A stretch of DNA of 64,000 nt, from contig CAJTIT010000002.1 in assembly GCA_910576345.1 (NCBI GenBank), positions 1-64,000 of the forward strand, read 5' to 3'. The DNA is from Erysipelotrichales bacterium. GTDB taxonomy: Bacteria; Bacillota_I; Bacilli_A; Erysipelotrichales; Erysipelotrichaceae. Every line of letters starts with the position of its first letter. The stretch's first letter is position 1. Position numbers and translations under genes: made by a program. The notes below the pieces were generated by a model. It did not search any database. It was not told the DNA's origin and was given only the letters and a program-made list of their open reading frames with translations. This document shows positions 1 through 9,331 of this stretch, in pieces.

Positions 1-18
1 GGGAAACCTCGAAAAGGA

Positions 19-131
19 ACTGGTGATGATGGCGGAGCGGGTACACCTGTATCCATACCGAACACAGAAGTTAAGCGCTCCAGCGGTGACAATAGCAGGG
101 CTTGCCCCTGTCAAGATAGCTCATTGCCAGC
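19..131 (+). rRNA. rrf: 5S ribosomal RNA
   Basis: This is the 3' end of an rRNA operon. The core resembles bacterial 5S rRNA (CCGAACACAGAAGTTAAGC at about 58-76). The ends pair to form helix I: CTGGTGAT at the 5' end with ATTGCCAG at the 3' end. The ends are set by that pairing and may be off by a few bases. Bases 1-18 would be 23S-5S spacer. No tRNA gene follows. Confidence 0.93.
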
Positions 132-135
132 CTTT

Positions 136-157
136 GACCCTTTTGGGTCTTTTTTCT
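136..157 (+). terminator. Intrinsic terminator of the rRNA operon
   Basis: A GACCC/GGGTC stem with a TTTT loop is followed by a run of six T, directly after the 5S gene. Confidence 0.85.
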
Positions 158-186
158 TTGTCTGTTTAATGAAAATAAGGTATAAT
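158..186 (+). promoter_or_regulatory. Candidate sigma-A promoter for the metal exporter
   Basis: TTGTCT (158-163) and TATAAT (181-186) are separated by 17 bp. A second TATAAT lies at 261-266 without a clear -35. Either could drive the gene at 306. Confidence 0.4.
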
Positions 187-305
187 GGTAGGCGTTATTC
201 TTTATATTGATAACGATGTCATGAACAACTCATTTTGGGACAAAATAAAAATGTGAACTATATAATGGAACTGTTTCATCTGTACAGGAAGGAGGAATTG
301 GATTC

Positions 306-1148
306 ATGGTGGACATCATAGAAGATGTGTTTCATGATACATGGCTGATGCTGCCACTTTTATTCCTAGCTTATTGGATGTTGGAATACTTTGAGCGTAA
401 GGATGCATTTCATGCACAAGAAAAATTGCTTTCGTTAAAAAAATTTGGACCTTTGCTTGGCGCTTTTATAGGATTGATACCACAATGCGGTTTTTCTGTA
501 TTAGCTGCTGGTTTTTATGTGGATGGCGTAATTTCTTTAGGAACACTGATTGCCGTATTTATTTCCACCAGTGATGAAGCCATAACGATCTTATTTGCGC
601 ATCCCGAACAAGTACACATATTGCCAGTTGTTTTGGGCATTAAATGGATGATAGCACTCATCGTTGGATATGGCATCGATTTACTTTGGCATGGCCGTAC
701 CCGTCAAGATAAGTTACATCCCTATGAACTGCAATCCTGTTTTTGCGAACACCATGAACATAGCATATGGATGGATGCGCTTATACGTACATTGAAGATT
801 TTTGGATTTGTATTAATTATCAATTTCGTGCTTTCTTTCATGTTGGAGTTCATTGGTGAAGAACATATGCGTACTCTTTTGCTCAATCAGAATATGTTTC
901 AGCCTTTATTGGCGGCTCTTATAGGCTTTATACCCAACTGTGCCGCCAGTGTGATTTTGGCACAGCTTTATGTGAGCGGTATCGTATCGTTTGGTGCTTT
1001 GATCGCAGGGTTGATCACAAGTGCAGGCTTAGGTTTCATGCTGCTCATTAAAATGAATCATCGTAAAATAGAGGTTTTACAGATTTTCTTCGTCATTTTG
1101 ATTGTCGCATGGTTTTGTGGAACGATTTTACAGTTGTTGAATTCATAA
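306..1148 (+). CDS. Putative 10-TM heavy-metal exporter (ArsP_2 / 'putative manganese transporter' family)
   Basis: A 280-aa polytopic membrane protein with two similar halves. Each half has a hydrophobic segment with a G-F-I-P-N/Q-C motif: 'GLIPQCGFSV' near residue 60 and 'GFIPNCAASV' near residue 202. These Pro-Cys motifs in inverted repeats are typical of the ArsP_2 family, annotated variously as arsenic efflux or manganese transport. A central His/Cys-rich loop (CFCEHHEH, about residues 146-153) could bind metal. The start is supported by AGGAAGGAGG about 10 bp upstream. The gene stands alone after the rRNA operon and no metal-responsive element is visible. The substrate is not determined by the sequence. 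Confidence 0.75.
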   Translation: MVDIIEDVFHDTWLMLPLLFLAYWMLEYFERKDAFHAQEKLLSLKKFGPLLGAFIGLIPQCGFSVLAAGFYVDGVISLGTLIAVFISTSDEAITILFAHPEQVHILPVVLGIKWMIALIVGYGIDLLWHGRTRQDKLHPYELQSCFCEHHEHSIWMDALIRTLKIFGFVLIINFVLSFMLEFIGEEHMRTLLLNQNMFQPLLAALIGFIPNCAASVILAQLYVSGIVSFGALIAGLITSAGLGFMLLIKMNHRKIEVLQIFFVILIVAWFCGTILQLLNS

Positions 1149-1200
1149 TTGATTGAATAATTCCTTTGTTTTTTTCATTTCTTTTCCATGTATTCTAGTG

Positions 1201-1206
1201 TATAAT
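1201..1206 (+). promoter_or_regulatory. -10 element of the TPR gene
   Basis: TATAAT 24 bp before the start codon. No convincing -35 was found. Confidence 0.4.
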
Positions 1207-1229
1207 GATGAAAGAAAGCAGGTAACTAC

Positions 1230-2747
1230 ATGAGTTATAAGGATGAATTTCATAAATTAACGGAGCAACAGCGATTTGAAGATGCACGTGCATTGTTGGA
1301 AGCACATATGGCATTTGCAAATGATGATGGTTTTATATATGCGAATATGGGATGGATTTTAAATCATATCGGTCGCTGTCAGGAAGCAATCGCTTATTTA
1401 AAGAAAGGACTTTCTGCGTTTCCGCAGGATGCATGGATGATGGCGCAATTAGGGTATGCCTACAATCATACGGACCAGTTTCAAAATGCTCTGGAGTGTT
1501 TACAGAACAGTTTGTCCATGGGACATGATGAACCATGGATTCATGGAGAAATTGGCTGGGCATACCGATGGTTGAATGAACCCCAAAAAGCCATTGAATA
1601 TTTTGAAAATGCTCTTTTGGATGATCCGGATAATGAATGGATACTATCACAGGCTGCGTATACTTATTGTGATTTACAAGATAAAAAAAGTGCGGAGGAT
1701 TATTTTAAACGTATCGTGCTGTTGTCTCCCAATGATGATTCATATTATGATTTGGCAATGTTTTACAAAATGGAAAAACGTTATAAGGAAGAACTGGAAT
1801 TATTAAAGAATGTGAAAGAAGATGATTCTGGTTGGCGTTCATTTGAAATGGCAGTTGCGTATAATCGCATAGGGAATCATGAAGAAGCGATTTATTTATT
1901 GCAATCTTGTCTAGAAAAGGGTAGAGATGATACAGGAATACGTGAAGAATTGGCAGGTGCTTATCTGTCTGTGGGGGATGAAAAACAGGCAGAAGAGCAG
2001 TATCAAATTGAGATACGCTATTATGAAAGAGCTTTAGAAAAACATCCTGAAAATACACCTCAAATTTTACAGGATATGGCATGGATCGCAGAGCGTTTAC
2101 AAGATTGGGAAAAGGAATTGCTTCTTTTAAAACAGTTGTCTCAAATGGAGCCCAATGATACTTGGGTGATGTATCATCTTGCAAAAGTATATTGGAATAT
2201 GGATGAATATGAAAAAGCATTGCCGTATTTGGATGCATGTGAAAAAGAAAAGGGAAAAGAAATCGAGCCGTTATCATTGAAAACGCTGATTTTGGGGAGA
2301 TTAAATCGTTATGATGATGCTTTATCTGCACTGAATGATTTACAAAAAATGGGGCGGAACGATTGTTGGCTGTGGAATGAGATGGGCTGGGATTATAGTG
2401 AGGTAGAGCAATATCAAGATGCCATTCATTGTTATCGCAAATCCTTGCAGCTGGATGGGAAAGATCCTTGGGTAAACTCACAGTTGGCGTGGAATCTGGC
2501 TAGAATGAGGCAATATCAATCTGCATTGAAATATTTTGAAAGAGCAGTTTCTTATGGAAGAAACGATGGCTGGATTTTTGCGAACATTGGATGGATCTAT
2601 CATCATTTGGACAAGGACCAACAAGCTTTGCCCTATTTTGAGAAAGCAAAGGAGTTGGGCTATGAGGAACCATGGTTCTTGAATTTGTATCAGCAAATGC
2701 AGGATGCGCTGCATTTGTCAGAGAATACTTTAACTACGAATGAATAG
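1230..2747 (+). CDS. Tetratricopeptide repeat protein, Trp-rich TPR type
   Basis: A 505-aa soluble protein built almost entirely of about 34-residue TPR units. Most units open with a W-[IVM]-x-x-x-[LMI]-[GA]-[WY] signature (for example 'WIHGEIGWAY', 'WLWNEMGWDY', 'WIFANIGWIY') and end in A-x-x-Y-[FL]-x-x-[AS]. No signal peptide, membrane segment or catalytic domain is visible, so it is probably an intracellular scaffold or protein-protein interaction module. The SD is weak (AAGCAGG). The gene ends at the next ATG triplet, 18 bp before the proposed start of the SRAP gene, suggesting cotranscription. The specific partner is unknown. Confidence 0.8.
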   Translation: MSYKDEFHKLTEQQRFEDARALLEAHMAFANDDGFIYANMGWILNHIGRCQEAIAYLKKGLSAFPQDAWMMAQLGYAYNHTDQFQNALECLQNSLSMGHDEPWIHGEIGWAYRWLNEPQKAIEYFENALLDDPDNEWILSQAAYTYCDLQDKKSAEDYFKRIVLLSPNDDSYYDLAMFYKMEKRYKEELELLKNVKEDDSGWRSFEMAVAYNRIGNHEEAIYLLQSCLEKGRDDTGIREELAGAYLSVGDEKQAEEQYQIEIRYYERALEKHPENTPQILQDMAWIAERLQDWEKELLLLKQLSQMEPNDTWVMYHLAKVYWNMDEYEKALPYLDACEKEKGKEIEPLSLKTLILGRLNRYDDALSALNDLQKMGRNDCWLWNEMGWDYSEVEQYQDAIHCYRKSLQLDGKDPWVNSQLAWNLARMRQYQSALKYFERAVSYGRNDGWIFANIGWIYHHLDKDQQALPYFEKAKELGYEEPWFLNLYQQMQDALHLSENTLTTNE

Positions 2748-2765
2748 ATGATAGAGGTGGAAATC

Positions 2766-3311
2766 ATGTGTGGTCGATATTTTTTTCAAATGGAGCAAGA
2801 CCAAGCGGCGTTTCAACATTTGTGGGATCATTGGAATACTAATGAACTAGACACGTTTCAAGAAGGTGAGGTATTTCCAACCCAGCAGGCTTTGGTATTA
2901 TTGCCAAGCATTCCTCATGATTATTCTTTGACAGTTATGAAATGGGGAATTCATGGCTATCAAAATCGTTTGATTATCAATGCCAGATCAGAAGGGATTC
3001 AGGAAAAATATACATTTCGTCCATATATACATAATCGTTGTGTCATCGTAGCCAATGGGTTTTATGAATGGCAAAGAAATGGTCATGCAAAGACGAAATA
3101 TTATATCCAATTCGATCAAGAGCCTTTGATGTATATGGCAGGCATTTATAATAGTGAGCAAGCATTTGTAATTATCACAAAAGAAGCACAGAATGAAATG
3201 GCAAGGATTCATCATCGCATGCCGATTCTGATGAACAAATCACAAATGTTGGCTTATCTTCATCAAAAGCCGTTTCAAGAAAAGAAAGAGATCATCATTC
3301 AAGCAGTTTGA
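2766..3311 (+). CDS. SRAP domain protein (YedK/HMCES-like abasic-site crosslinker)
   Basis: A 181-aa protein of the SRAP family, which crosslinks abasic sites in single-stranded DNA through the Cys exposed after removal of Met1. An in-frame ATG exists at 2748, but ATG 2766 gives the required M-C-G-R-Y start and has AGAGGTGG at ideal distance, so 2766 is chosen. Other active-site residues are visible: Asn72 in 'NARSE', Glu101 in 'FYEW' and a His at 149/150 in 'HHRMPI'. The length is close to the E. coli homologue (about 220 aa) but slightly short. It is probably cotranscribed with the TPR gene. Confidence 0.9.
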   Translation: MCGRYFFQMEQDQAAFQHLWDHWNTNELDTFQEGEVFPTQQALVLLPSIPHDYSLTVMKWGIHGYQNRLIINARSEGIQEKYTFRPYIHNRCVIVANGFYEWQRNGHAKTKYYIQFDQEPLMYMAGIYNSEQAFVIITKEAQNEMARIHHRMPILMNKSQMLAYLHQKPFQEKKEIIIQAV

Positions 3312-3335
3312 TGATATATAAAAAAGGAGAATAAT

Positions 3336-3713
3336 ATGAAAGTAGCAGTTACCTATGAAAATGGTATGGTTTTCCAGCATTTTGGAAAGTGTCAGAATTT
3401 TTTGGTTTTGAACATAGAAAATAATGAAATCAAGGAGCGAAATTTGCTAAGCAGCGGTGGTAATGGGCATGGCGCACTAGCGCAATTATTAAAGCAGAAA
3501 GCGGTGGATGTACTCATTTGCGGTGGCATTGGTCAAGGTGCACGCAATGCTTTAAAGGGAGCACAGATACAAGTCATTGCTGGCGTTACAGGAAATGCGG
3601 ATGTCGCTGTGGACGCCTATTTAAATGGCAGCTTGAAGGATGATCCTAGAGGCGCTTGCAATCATCATCACGAAGGGGAACATCACGACTGCTCTCATGA
3701 TCATTGTCAATAA
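3336..3713 (+). CDS. NifX/NifB-like iron-molybdenum cofactor domain protein with His-rich tail
   Basis: A 125-aa protein of the Nitro_FeMo-Co family (PF02579 fold). The domain spans about residues 1-100, with the usual N-terminal 'KVAVTYE' strand and a 'CGGIGQGA' loop. The family binds FeS or Mo-Fe cofactors in nitrogenase organisms, but many non-diazotrophs carry stand-alone copies of unknown role, and no nif genes are present here. The C-terminal 20 residues are rich in His and Cys (HHHEGEHH, CSHDHC), an obvious metal-binding tail. The SD is AAAAAGGAGA. A terminator follows immediately. Confidence 0.82.
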   Translation: MKVAVTYENGMVFQHFGKCQNFLVLNIENNEIKERNLLSSGGNGHGALAQLLKQKAVDVLICGGIGQGARNALKGAQIQVIAGVTGNADVAVDAYLNGSLKDDPRGACNHHHEGEHHDCSHDHCQ

Positions 3714-3740
3714 AAGGATGCACATTGCTGCATCTTTTTA
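3712..3740 (+). terminator. Intrinsic terminator
   Basis: GATGCA/TGCATC hairpin (3717-3722, 3729-3734) followed by TTTTT, just after the stop codon at 3711-3713. Confidence 0.75.
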
Positions 3741-3823
3741 AGTTTCAAGCACTATATATTCTGTATTGAAAAACTTTTTTTCCGAACGCTTAGCTGAATG
3801 GTATGAGGATTTTTTGATTTTTT

Positions 3824-3850
3824 TTAGCAATCCTATTGCCAAAGTGCTAA
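3824..3850 (+). promoter_or_regulatory. Upstream CIRCE operator (HrcA site)
   Basis: TTAGCAATC, 9-bp spacer, AAGTGCTAA. This matches the CIRCE consensus (TTAGCACTC-N9-GAGTGCTAA) at 16 of 18 arm positions. Its spacer contains the -35 hexamer of the groES promoter. Confidence 0.8.
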
Positions 3851-3863
3851 AAATGAGTATAAT
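3836..3863 (+). promoter_or_regulatory. groESL promoter
   Basis: TTGCCA (3836-3841), 16-bp spacer, TATAAT (3858-3863). The promoter lies between and partly inside two CIRCE elements. Confidence 0.75.
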
Positions 3864-3871
3864 ATATTGTG

Positions 3872-3898
3872 TTAGCAGTTAAAACACAAGAGTGCTAA
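3872..3898 (+). promoter_or_regulatory. Downstream CIRCE operator (HrcA site)
   Basis: TTAGCAGTT, 9-bp spacer, GAGTGCTAA. The right arm is a perfect CIRCE half and the left arm has two mismatches. It covers the expected transcription start of groESL. Confidence 0.9.
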
Positions 3899-3912
3899 AG
3901 GAGGAATAACGA

Positions 3913-4173
3913 ATGTTAAGACCATTAAACAAAAATGTAATTCTGAAAAAAGAAGAAGAGGAAAAGAAGACCGCAAGCGGCATTATTTTGACCGATAGCG
4001 GAAAAGATCAGCCAAGCTATGCAACGGTAGTTGCGATTGGAAAAGAATGTGAAGCAAAGATTAAAGAAAATGACAAAGTGGTTTATAAGGAATATTCCGG
4101 CACAAAAGTCAAAGTCAACGATGAAGAATTCATTATCATCGAAGATGAGGATATTTTGGCAGTCGTAGAATAA
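3913..4173 (+). CDS. groES: Co-chaperonin GroES
   Basis: An 86-aa GroES (Hsp10), somewhat shorter than the usual 94-97 aa. It begins 'LRPLNKNVILKK', has the mobile-loop region 'KKTASGIIL' (residues about 18-26) that docks on GroEL, and ends with the typical 'EDILAVVE' strand. It caps the GroEL ring during protein folding. The SD AAAGGAGG directly follows the downstream CIRCE arm. groEL follows after 15 bp, forming the standard bicistronic operon, probably repressed by HrcA (gene not in the window). Confidence 0.97.
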   Translation: MLRPLNKNVILKKEEEEKKTASGIILTDSGKDQPSYATVVAIGKECEAKIKENDKVVYKEYSGTKVKVNDEEFIIIEDEDILAVVE

Positions 4174-4185
4174 AGGAGGAAATAG

Positions 4186-5805
<1,620 letters not shown>

Positions 5806-5810
5806 GAAAA

Positions 5811-5848
5811 TAAGTCTGTTCGTGAATGTATGATCGAGCAGACTTTTA
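5811..5848 (+). terminator. groESL terminator
   Basis: AAGTCTG/CAGACTT stem, extended by TCG/CGA pairing, followed by TTTTA. Confidence 0.75.
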
Positions 5849-5985
5849 TTATGGCATGGATACAGTTATAAATAGATAAACTATGTATAACAATTTTTTC
5901 ATTGGCTTTCATACTTCATTATAAGCAACACAGATTTGAAGATCAAATGTAGATACAATGAAAAAAAGATTAAAACCACCCTATT

Positions 5986-6541
5986 TGAAGTGCACCCCCA
6001 AATTTGGACACAAATAATGGAGGTGCATTTTTATATGTCAAAGCTAACAAGAGATCAAAAATAGAAATCTATGAAAAAAGAAAATTAGGAAAAAGCATAC
6101 AAGAATTATCAAAAGTATATCATATTAGAAAAGACAACATTAAATATTTAATTAGATTGATAGATAGACACGGTAGTCATGTGATAAAAACAACTCTTAA
6201 CATTATACAATCGGATCAAGGATGGCAATATCAAATGGAAGGCTATCACAAATTCCTATCAAAGAAAGGGAGCATACAATCAATGTCACGCAAAGTCAAC
6301 TGTTTAGATAATTCGCCGATTGAGAATTTCTTTGGAAAAATGAAATGTTTTACGGAAATGAATATACATATCAATCATTAAAAGAATTGAGGATTGCCAT
6401 GAAAGAGTACAACAAGTATTATAATACACGTAGAATTACAACCAAATTAAAAGGATTGACTCCTGCTCGATGCAAAAATCAATCCTTAGTAACTGCTTAA
6501 TCAGTTTCTTTACTATTGTCATGATAATCGGGTGCACTTCA
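5986..6541 (+). mobile_element. Internally deleted IS3-family element with intact ends
   Basis: The element has TG...CA termini. A perfect 13-bp inverted repeat (TTGAAGTGCACCC at 5985-5997 and its reverse complement at 6530-6542) includes one base outside each end. It is flanked by a 3-bp direct repeat ATT (5983-5985 and 6542-6544), matching the 3-bp target duplications of IS3 elements. Only about 556 bp remain of a normal element of roughly 1.4 kb. The left part encodes the start of OrfA and the right part the end of the DDE transposase. It sits about 15 bp from the 3' end of bcp. It cannot transpose by itself but could be moved in trans. Confidence 0.8.
6035..6500 (+). pseudogene. IS3-family (IS150-like) transposase remnant, OrfA-OrfB deletion fusion
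   Basis: The reading frame begins at ATG 6035 with an IS150-type OrfA helix-turn-helix (residues like 'SKLTRDQK'), then meets a stop. Adding one A in the A-run near 6057-6061 would restore the frame into 'IEIYEKRKLGKS', so a 1-bp deletion is likely. After about 45 codons the OrfA part jumps into the end of OrfB ('QSDQGWQYQ', carrying the second catalytic D, and 'SPIENFFGKMK', carrying the catalytic E). A second frameshift near 6346-6352 precedes the true C-terminus ('YNTRRITTKLKGL'). The first catalytic Asp and most of both genes are gone. Confidence 0.8.
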
Positions 6542-6557
6542 ATTGGTTGATGGTCAT

Positions 6558-7022
6558 CTATTCGCTAATCTGAAAATATTTTAATATTTCAGATGCATTA
6601 TTGGCAGGACTTGCTTTTTCAAAAACTTTGATGATTTGAAAGTTCTCATCAATCAAATACGTTGCACGAACGGTTCCCATATACGTTTTTCCATACATCT
6701 TCTTTTCTTTCCACACATCATATGCCTGAATTGCTTTCAACTCAGGATCAGCCAATAAAAGGAATGGCAGCTGGTGTTTTTCTTTAAACTTTTTATGCGA
6801 TGAAACACTGTCTTTGCTGATACCAATAACCACAATGCCATTTTTTTCAAACAAATGATAGGCACTGCTGAAGGCGCATGCCTGTGTTGTGCATCCGCTT
6901 GTCATATCTTTCGGATAAAAATAAAGCACGATACGCTTGCCTTTAAAATTACTGAGTGTTACGTCATTGCCGTTACTGTCAGGCAATGTAAAATCAATTG
7001 CCGGTGTTTGTTCTTTTAACAT
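6558..7022 (-). CDS. bcp: Thioredoxin-dependent peroxiredoxin, Bcp/PrxQ type
   Basis: A 154-aa atypical 2-Cys peroxiredoxin that reduces H2O2 and organic hydroperoxides with thioredoxin as reductant. It shows the Bcp motif 'YFYPKDMTSGC' with the peroxidatic Cys44 and the resolving Cys49 five residues later. The start has AGAAGGA at good distance. The gene stands alone, divergent from the LacI-type regulator. An IS remnant ends about 15 bp beyond its stop, so any original terminator may have been displaced. Confidence 0.94.
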   Translation of the reverse strand: MLKEQTPAIDFTLPDSNGNDVTLSNFKGKRIVLYFYPKDMTSGCTTQACAFSSAYHLFEKNGIVVIGISKDSVSSHKKFKEKHQLPFLLLADPELKAIQAYDVWKEKKMYGKTYMGTVRATYLIDENFQIIKVFEKASPANNASEILKYFQISE

Positions 7023-7136
7023 ATTTATCCTTCTTTCTTTTTCAAGATTATATCAAAAAAGCTATGGTATTGCCACCATCCTGCATCTTCCTTCATGCAA
7101 ATGCTTTCTCATACAACAATCATTGTTAATATGTGC

Positions 7137-7142
7137 TATAAT
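7137..7142 (+). promoter_or_regulatory. -10 element of the LacI-type regulator gene
   Basis: TATAAT 33 bp before the start codon. No -35 at standard spacing is convincing. Confidence 0.3.
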
Positions 7143-7174
7143 ATTACATCATATGCAAAGGTGGTGACAATTCC

Positions 7175-8149
7175 ATGAAACAAAAAGTAACGATTGAAGA
7201 TGTTGCCAAACATTGTGGCGTTTCTAAAAGCAGTGTGTCAAGATATTTGAATCAAGGTTATGTATCAGAAAAAAGCAAGGAAAAAATTGCCAAGGCTATA
7301 GAGGAACTTGGATTTGAACGCGATTTCTTCGCCAGCCGTTTAAAGGCAAAAAACAATCGCATGATTGGTATTATTGCCAGTCGTATCAACGAAAATGATA
7401 ATGCACATATTTTAGAAGGCATGCAGCGACAATGGAATGCATTTGACTATCAGGGAGTACTGTTGTTTAGTGATTGTGATTCAAATAAGGAAATGGAATG
7501 TCTGAAACGTTTTTATGCACAAGGTGTTGACGGTGTGATATTTTTGAATTGCGACAATCCGGAGAATGTTAAAGATTTCGTAATACAAAAGCAGATGAAA
7601 GTCTTGTTTGCGAATCATACTTGCTTGTATGCACCGTTTCTGGATGTGGAAGAACGCCGTGGCGGAGAAATATTGGGCTCCTATTGCGTCAGCCACGACA
7701 TGGAGCGCATTCTCAGTGTAATTGTGGATAAAGAAAAAGGTGCCAAGCGTGAGCGTGGTTTTCGCAAGGCCTATGAAAATGCTGCAAAGTCTTGTACGTA
7801 TGAAATGGTGGAAATTCAAAGTCCGGTGGATGCATATCAACAAGCGAAACATTGGATACATTGTGATTTTGACGTCATCATTTGTGAGAATGAAATCATT
7901 GCATTGGCAATTCTAAAATATTTTCATGAAGTTTTTGTACATGTACCACAGAATATTTCCATCATCTGTTTTGGAAATCGTGAAATTTCCAGTTTTAGTT
8001 ATCCATCCTTAACAACGATGACATGCGATTATGCAGCTTTTGGCTCAAATCTAGTGGAAGAAATGATTGCCATGATAGAAATGCGTGCACCCAAGTGGAA
8101 AGATGTTTCATGGAAATTGAGCGAAAAAGAGAGTACGCGAAGCCATTAG
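7175..8149 (+). CDS. LacI/GalR-family transcriptional regulator
   Basis: A 324-aa regulator. Residues 4-50 form the LacI DNA-binding domain ('VTIEDVAKHCGVSKSSVSRYLN', shown here only by its key residues: V-A-x-x-x-G-V-S-x-x-[ST]-V-S-R, followed by the hinge region 'FFASRLKAKNN'). The rest is a periplasmic-binding-protein-like effector domain ('IGIIASRI', 'GVDGVIFLN'). The family usually senses sugars, but no sugar genes are adjacent; the next genes are a lysine-riboswitch ABC importer. The SD is AAAGGTGG. A central-CG palindrome just after its stop (8157-8170) is a candidate operator. The effector is unknown. Confidence 0.9.
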   Translation: MKQKVTIEDVAKHCGVSKSSVSRYLNQGYVSEKSKEKIAKAIEELGFERDFFASRLKAKNNRMIGIIASRINENDNAHILEGMQRQWNAFDYQGVLLFSDCDSNKEMECLKRFYAQGVDGVIFLNCDNPENVKDFVIQKQMKVLFANHTCLYAPFLDVEERRGGEILGSYCVSHDMERILSVIVDKEKGAKRERGFRKAYENAAKSCTYEMVEIQSPVDAYQQAKHWIHCDFDVIICENEIIALAILKYFHEVFVHVPQNISIICFGNREISSFSYPSLTTMTCDYAAFGSNLVEEMIAMIEMRAPKWKDVSWKLSEKESTRSH

Positions 8150-8156
8150 CAAAAGG

Positions 8157-8170
8157 TGAAGACGCTTTCA
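8157..8170 (+). promoter_or_regulatory. cre-like / LacI-family operator candidate
   Basis: TGAAGACGCTTTCA matches the cre consensus TGWAANCGNTNWCA at all but one position and has the central CG typical of LacI/GalR operators. It lies 32 bp before the -35 of the lysine transporter promoter and 8 bp after the regulator's stop codon. Confidence 0.35.
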
Positions 8171-8201
8171 TAAAAATTTTCATAATTTTGAAAATTTTTT
8201 C

Positions 8202-8230
8202 TTGACAATTTTATTCCATCAGCGTATTAT
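8202..8230 (+). promoter_or_regulatory. Promoter of the lysine-riboswitch transcript
   Basis: TTGACA (8202-8207), 17-bp spacer, TATTAT (8225-8230). Transcription would start near 8237, just before the aptamer. Confidence 0.8.
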
Positions 8231-8243
8231 ATACACAAACAAA

Positions 8244-8456
8244 AGATCGATTAGAGGTAGCGATGTATCAGAGTATCTGGCGGAGTCGGCGGACAAAGAA
8301 ACCAGTGAAAGGTAATCATCGCCGAAAGTCTGAACAAGGCATTGTTAAGGCTTGGGTCCAGTGGAAATACTTCTGGAACTCCTTCGTGAGAAGAGGCGCT
8401 ATTGACACAACGCAAACAAATGCAAGTCGTGGAAATAGCACGGCTTTTGTTTTTTA
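8244..8456 (+). promoter_or_regulatory. Lysine riboswitch (L box) with terminator
   Basis: The leader contains the conserved lysine-aptamer blocks in order: TTAGAGGTAGCG near 8251, CAGTGAAAGG near 8303, ATCGCCGAAAG near 8319, CTTGGGTCC near 8351 and GAGGCGCTATTG near 8393. It ends with an intrinsic terminator: AGTCGTG/CACGGCT stem at 8425-8444 followed by a T-rich run to 8456. High lysine should favour termination. An open frame that runs through this region (8263-8475) is not coding. Confidence 0.9.
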
Positions 8457-8475
8457 TAGAAAAGAGGAGAATGAA

Positions 8476-9303
8476 ATGAAAAGATTAGTAAGTTTATTGG
8501 CAGTATGTTTGTTATTGGGCGCATGTGGTGGTGGAAACAGCGATGCGAAGACAGATGGTGACGCAAAAGAATCATTCGTTGTCGGAATGGAATGCAACTA
8601 CGCACCATATAATTACCAAGTAGAGAATGCAAGCAATACAAGTGTTTCCATCGGCGCTGCCGGAAATTGTGATGGTTACGATGTAATGATCGCATCAAAA
8701 ATCGCAGAAAAGCTAGGACGTACACTGGAAATCAAAAAACTGGAATGGGATGGTTTACAGCCAGCGTTGCAAAGTGGTGAAATTGATGCCATTATCGCAG
8801 GTATGACCGCAAATGATGAAAGAGAACAAGGTATTGACTTTACAACACCATATTATGATTCTGACATGGTTATGATCGTTCGTAAAGATGATGCATTGGC
8901 GAAAGCAACTTCCATTCAGGATTTCACCGGAAAGAATGTGTTGGGACAGATGAACACAAACTATGATACTGTCATTGATCAGATTAACGGTGTTAACCAT
9001 ATGACTCCAAAAGCTGGTTATCCAGAAATGATCATGGCGCTGAAAAGTGGAGAAGCAGATGCTTTGACCGCAGAAGTACCTGTTGCGGAAGGTGCAGTCG
9101 CAGCCAATCCTGAACTTACATTTGTCACATTTGCGGAAGGAAAAGGTTTTGAAATTGATAACAGTGTTTCCATTGGTTTAAAGGAAGGGTCAAGAGGAAG
9201 TGATTTCTTTAATGAAGTACAAGCAGCATTGGATGCAATTTCTCAGGATGAAAGAGTAGAAATGATGCAAAATGCGACAAACAACGCACCCGCTAATGAA
9301 TAA
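8476..9303 (+). CDS. Amino-acid ABC transporter substrate-binding lipoprotein (probably lysine)
   Basis: A 275-aa family-3 extracellular solute-binding protein (SBP_bac_3). The N-terminus is a lipoprotein signal ending L-L-L-G-A-C with Cys17 as lipidation site. The frame is open upstream to 8263, but that part is the riboswitch; ATG 8476 has AAAGAGGAG upstream. The binding-domain signatures are present: 'YAPYNY' near 40, 'EIDAIIAGM' near 100 and 'VALK/IMALKSGEADAL' in the second lobe. It captures substrate for the permease and ATPase that follow. The lysine riboswitch implies lysine (or a related basic amino acid) as substrate. Confidence 0.92.
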   Translation: MKRLVSLLAVCLLLGACGGGNSDAKTDGDAKESFVVGMECNYAPYNYQVENASNTSVSIGAAGNCDGYDVMIASKIAEKLGRTLEIKKLEWDGLQPALQSGEIDAIIAGMTANDEREQGIDFTTPYYDSDMVMIVRKDDALAKATSIQDFTGKNVLGQMNTNYDTVIDQINGVNHMTPKAGYPEMIMALKSGEADALTAEVPVAEGAVAANPELTFVTFAEGKGFEIDNSVSIGLKEGSRGSDFFNEVQAALDAISQDERVEMMQNATNNAPANE

Positions 9304-9331
9304 CTGACATCGAAAGATTGGAGAAGAAACT

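Noticed and set aside
8263-8475. N-terminal extension of the substrate-binding lipoprotein
   Set aside because: It is the lysine riboswitch; the lipoprotein signal starts at 8476 with its own SD.
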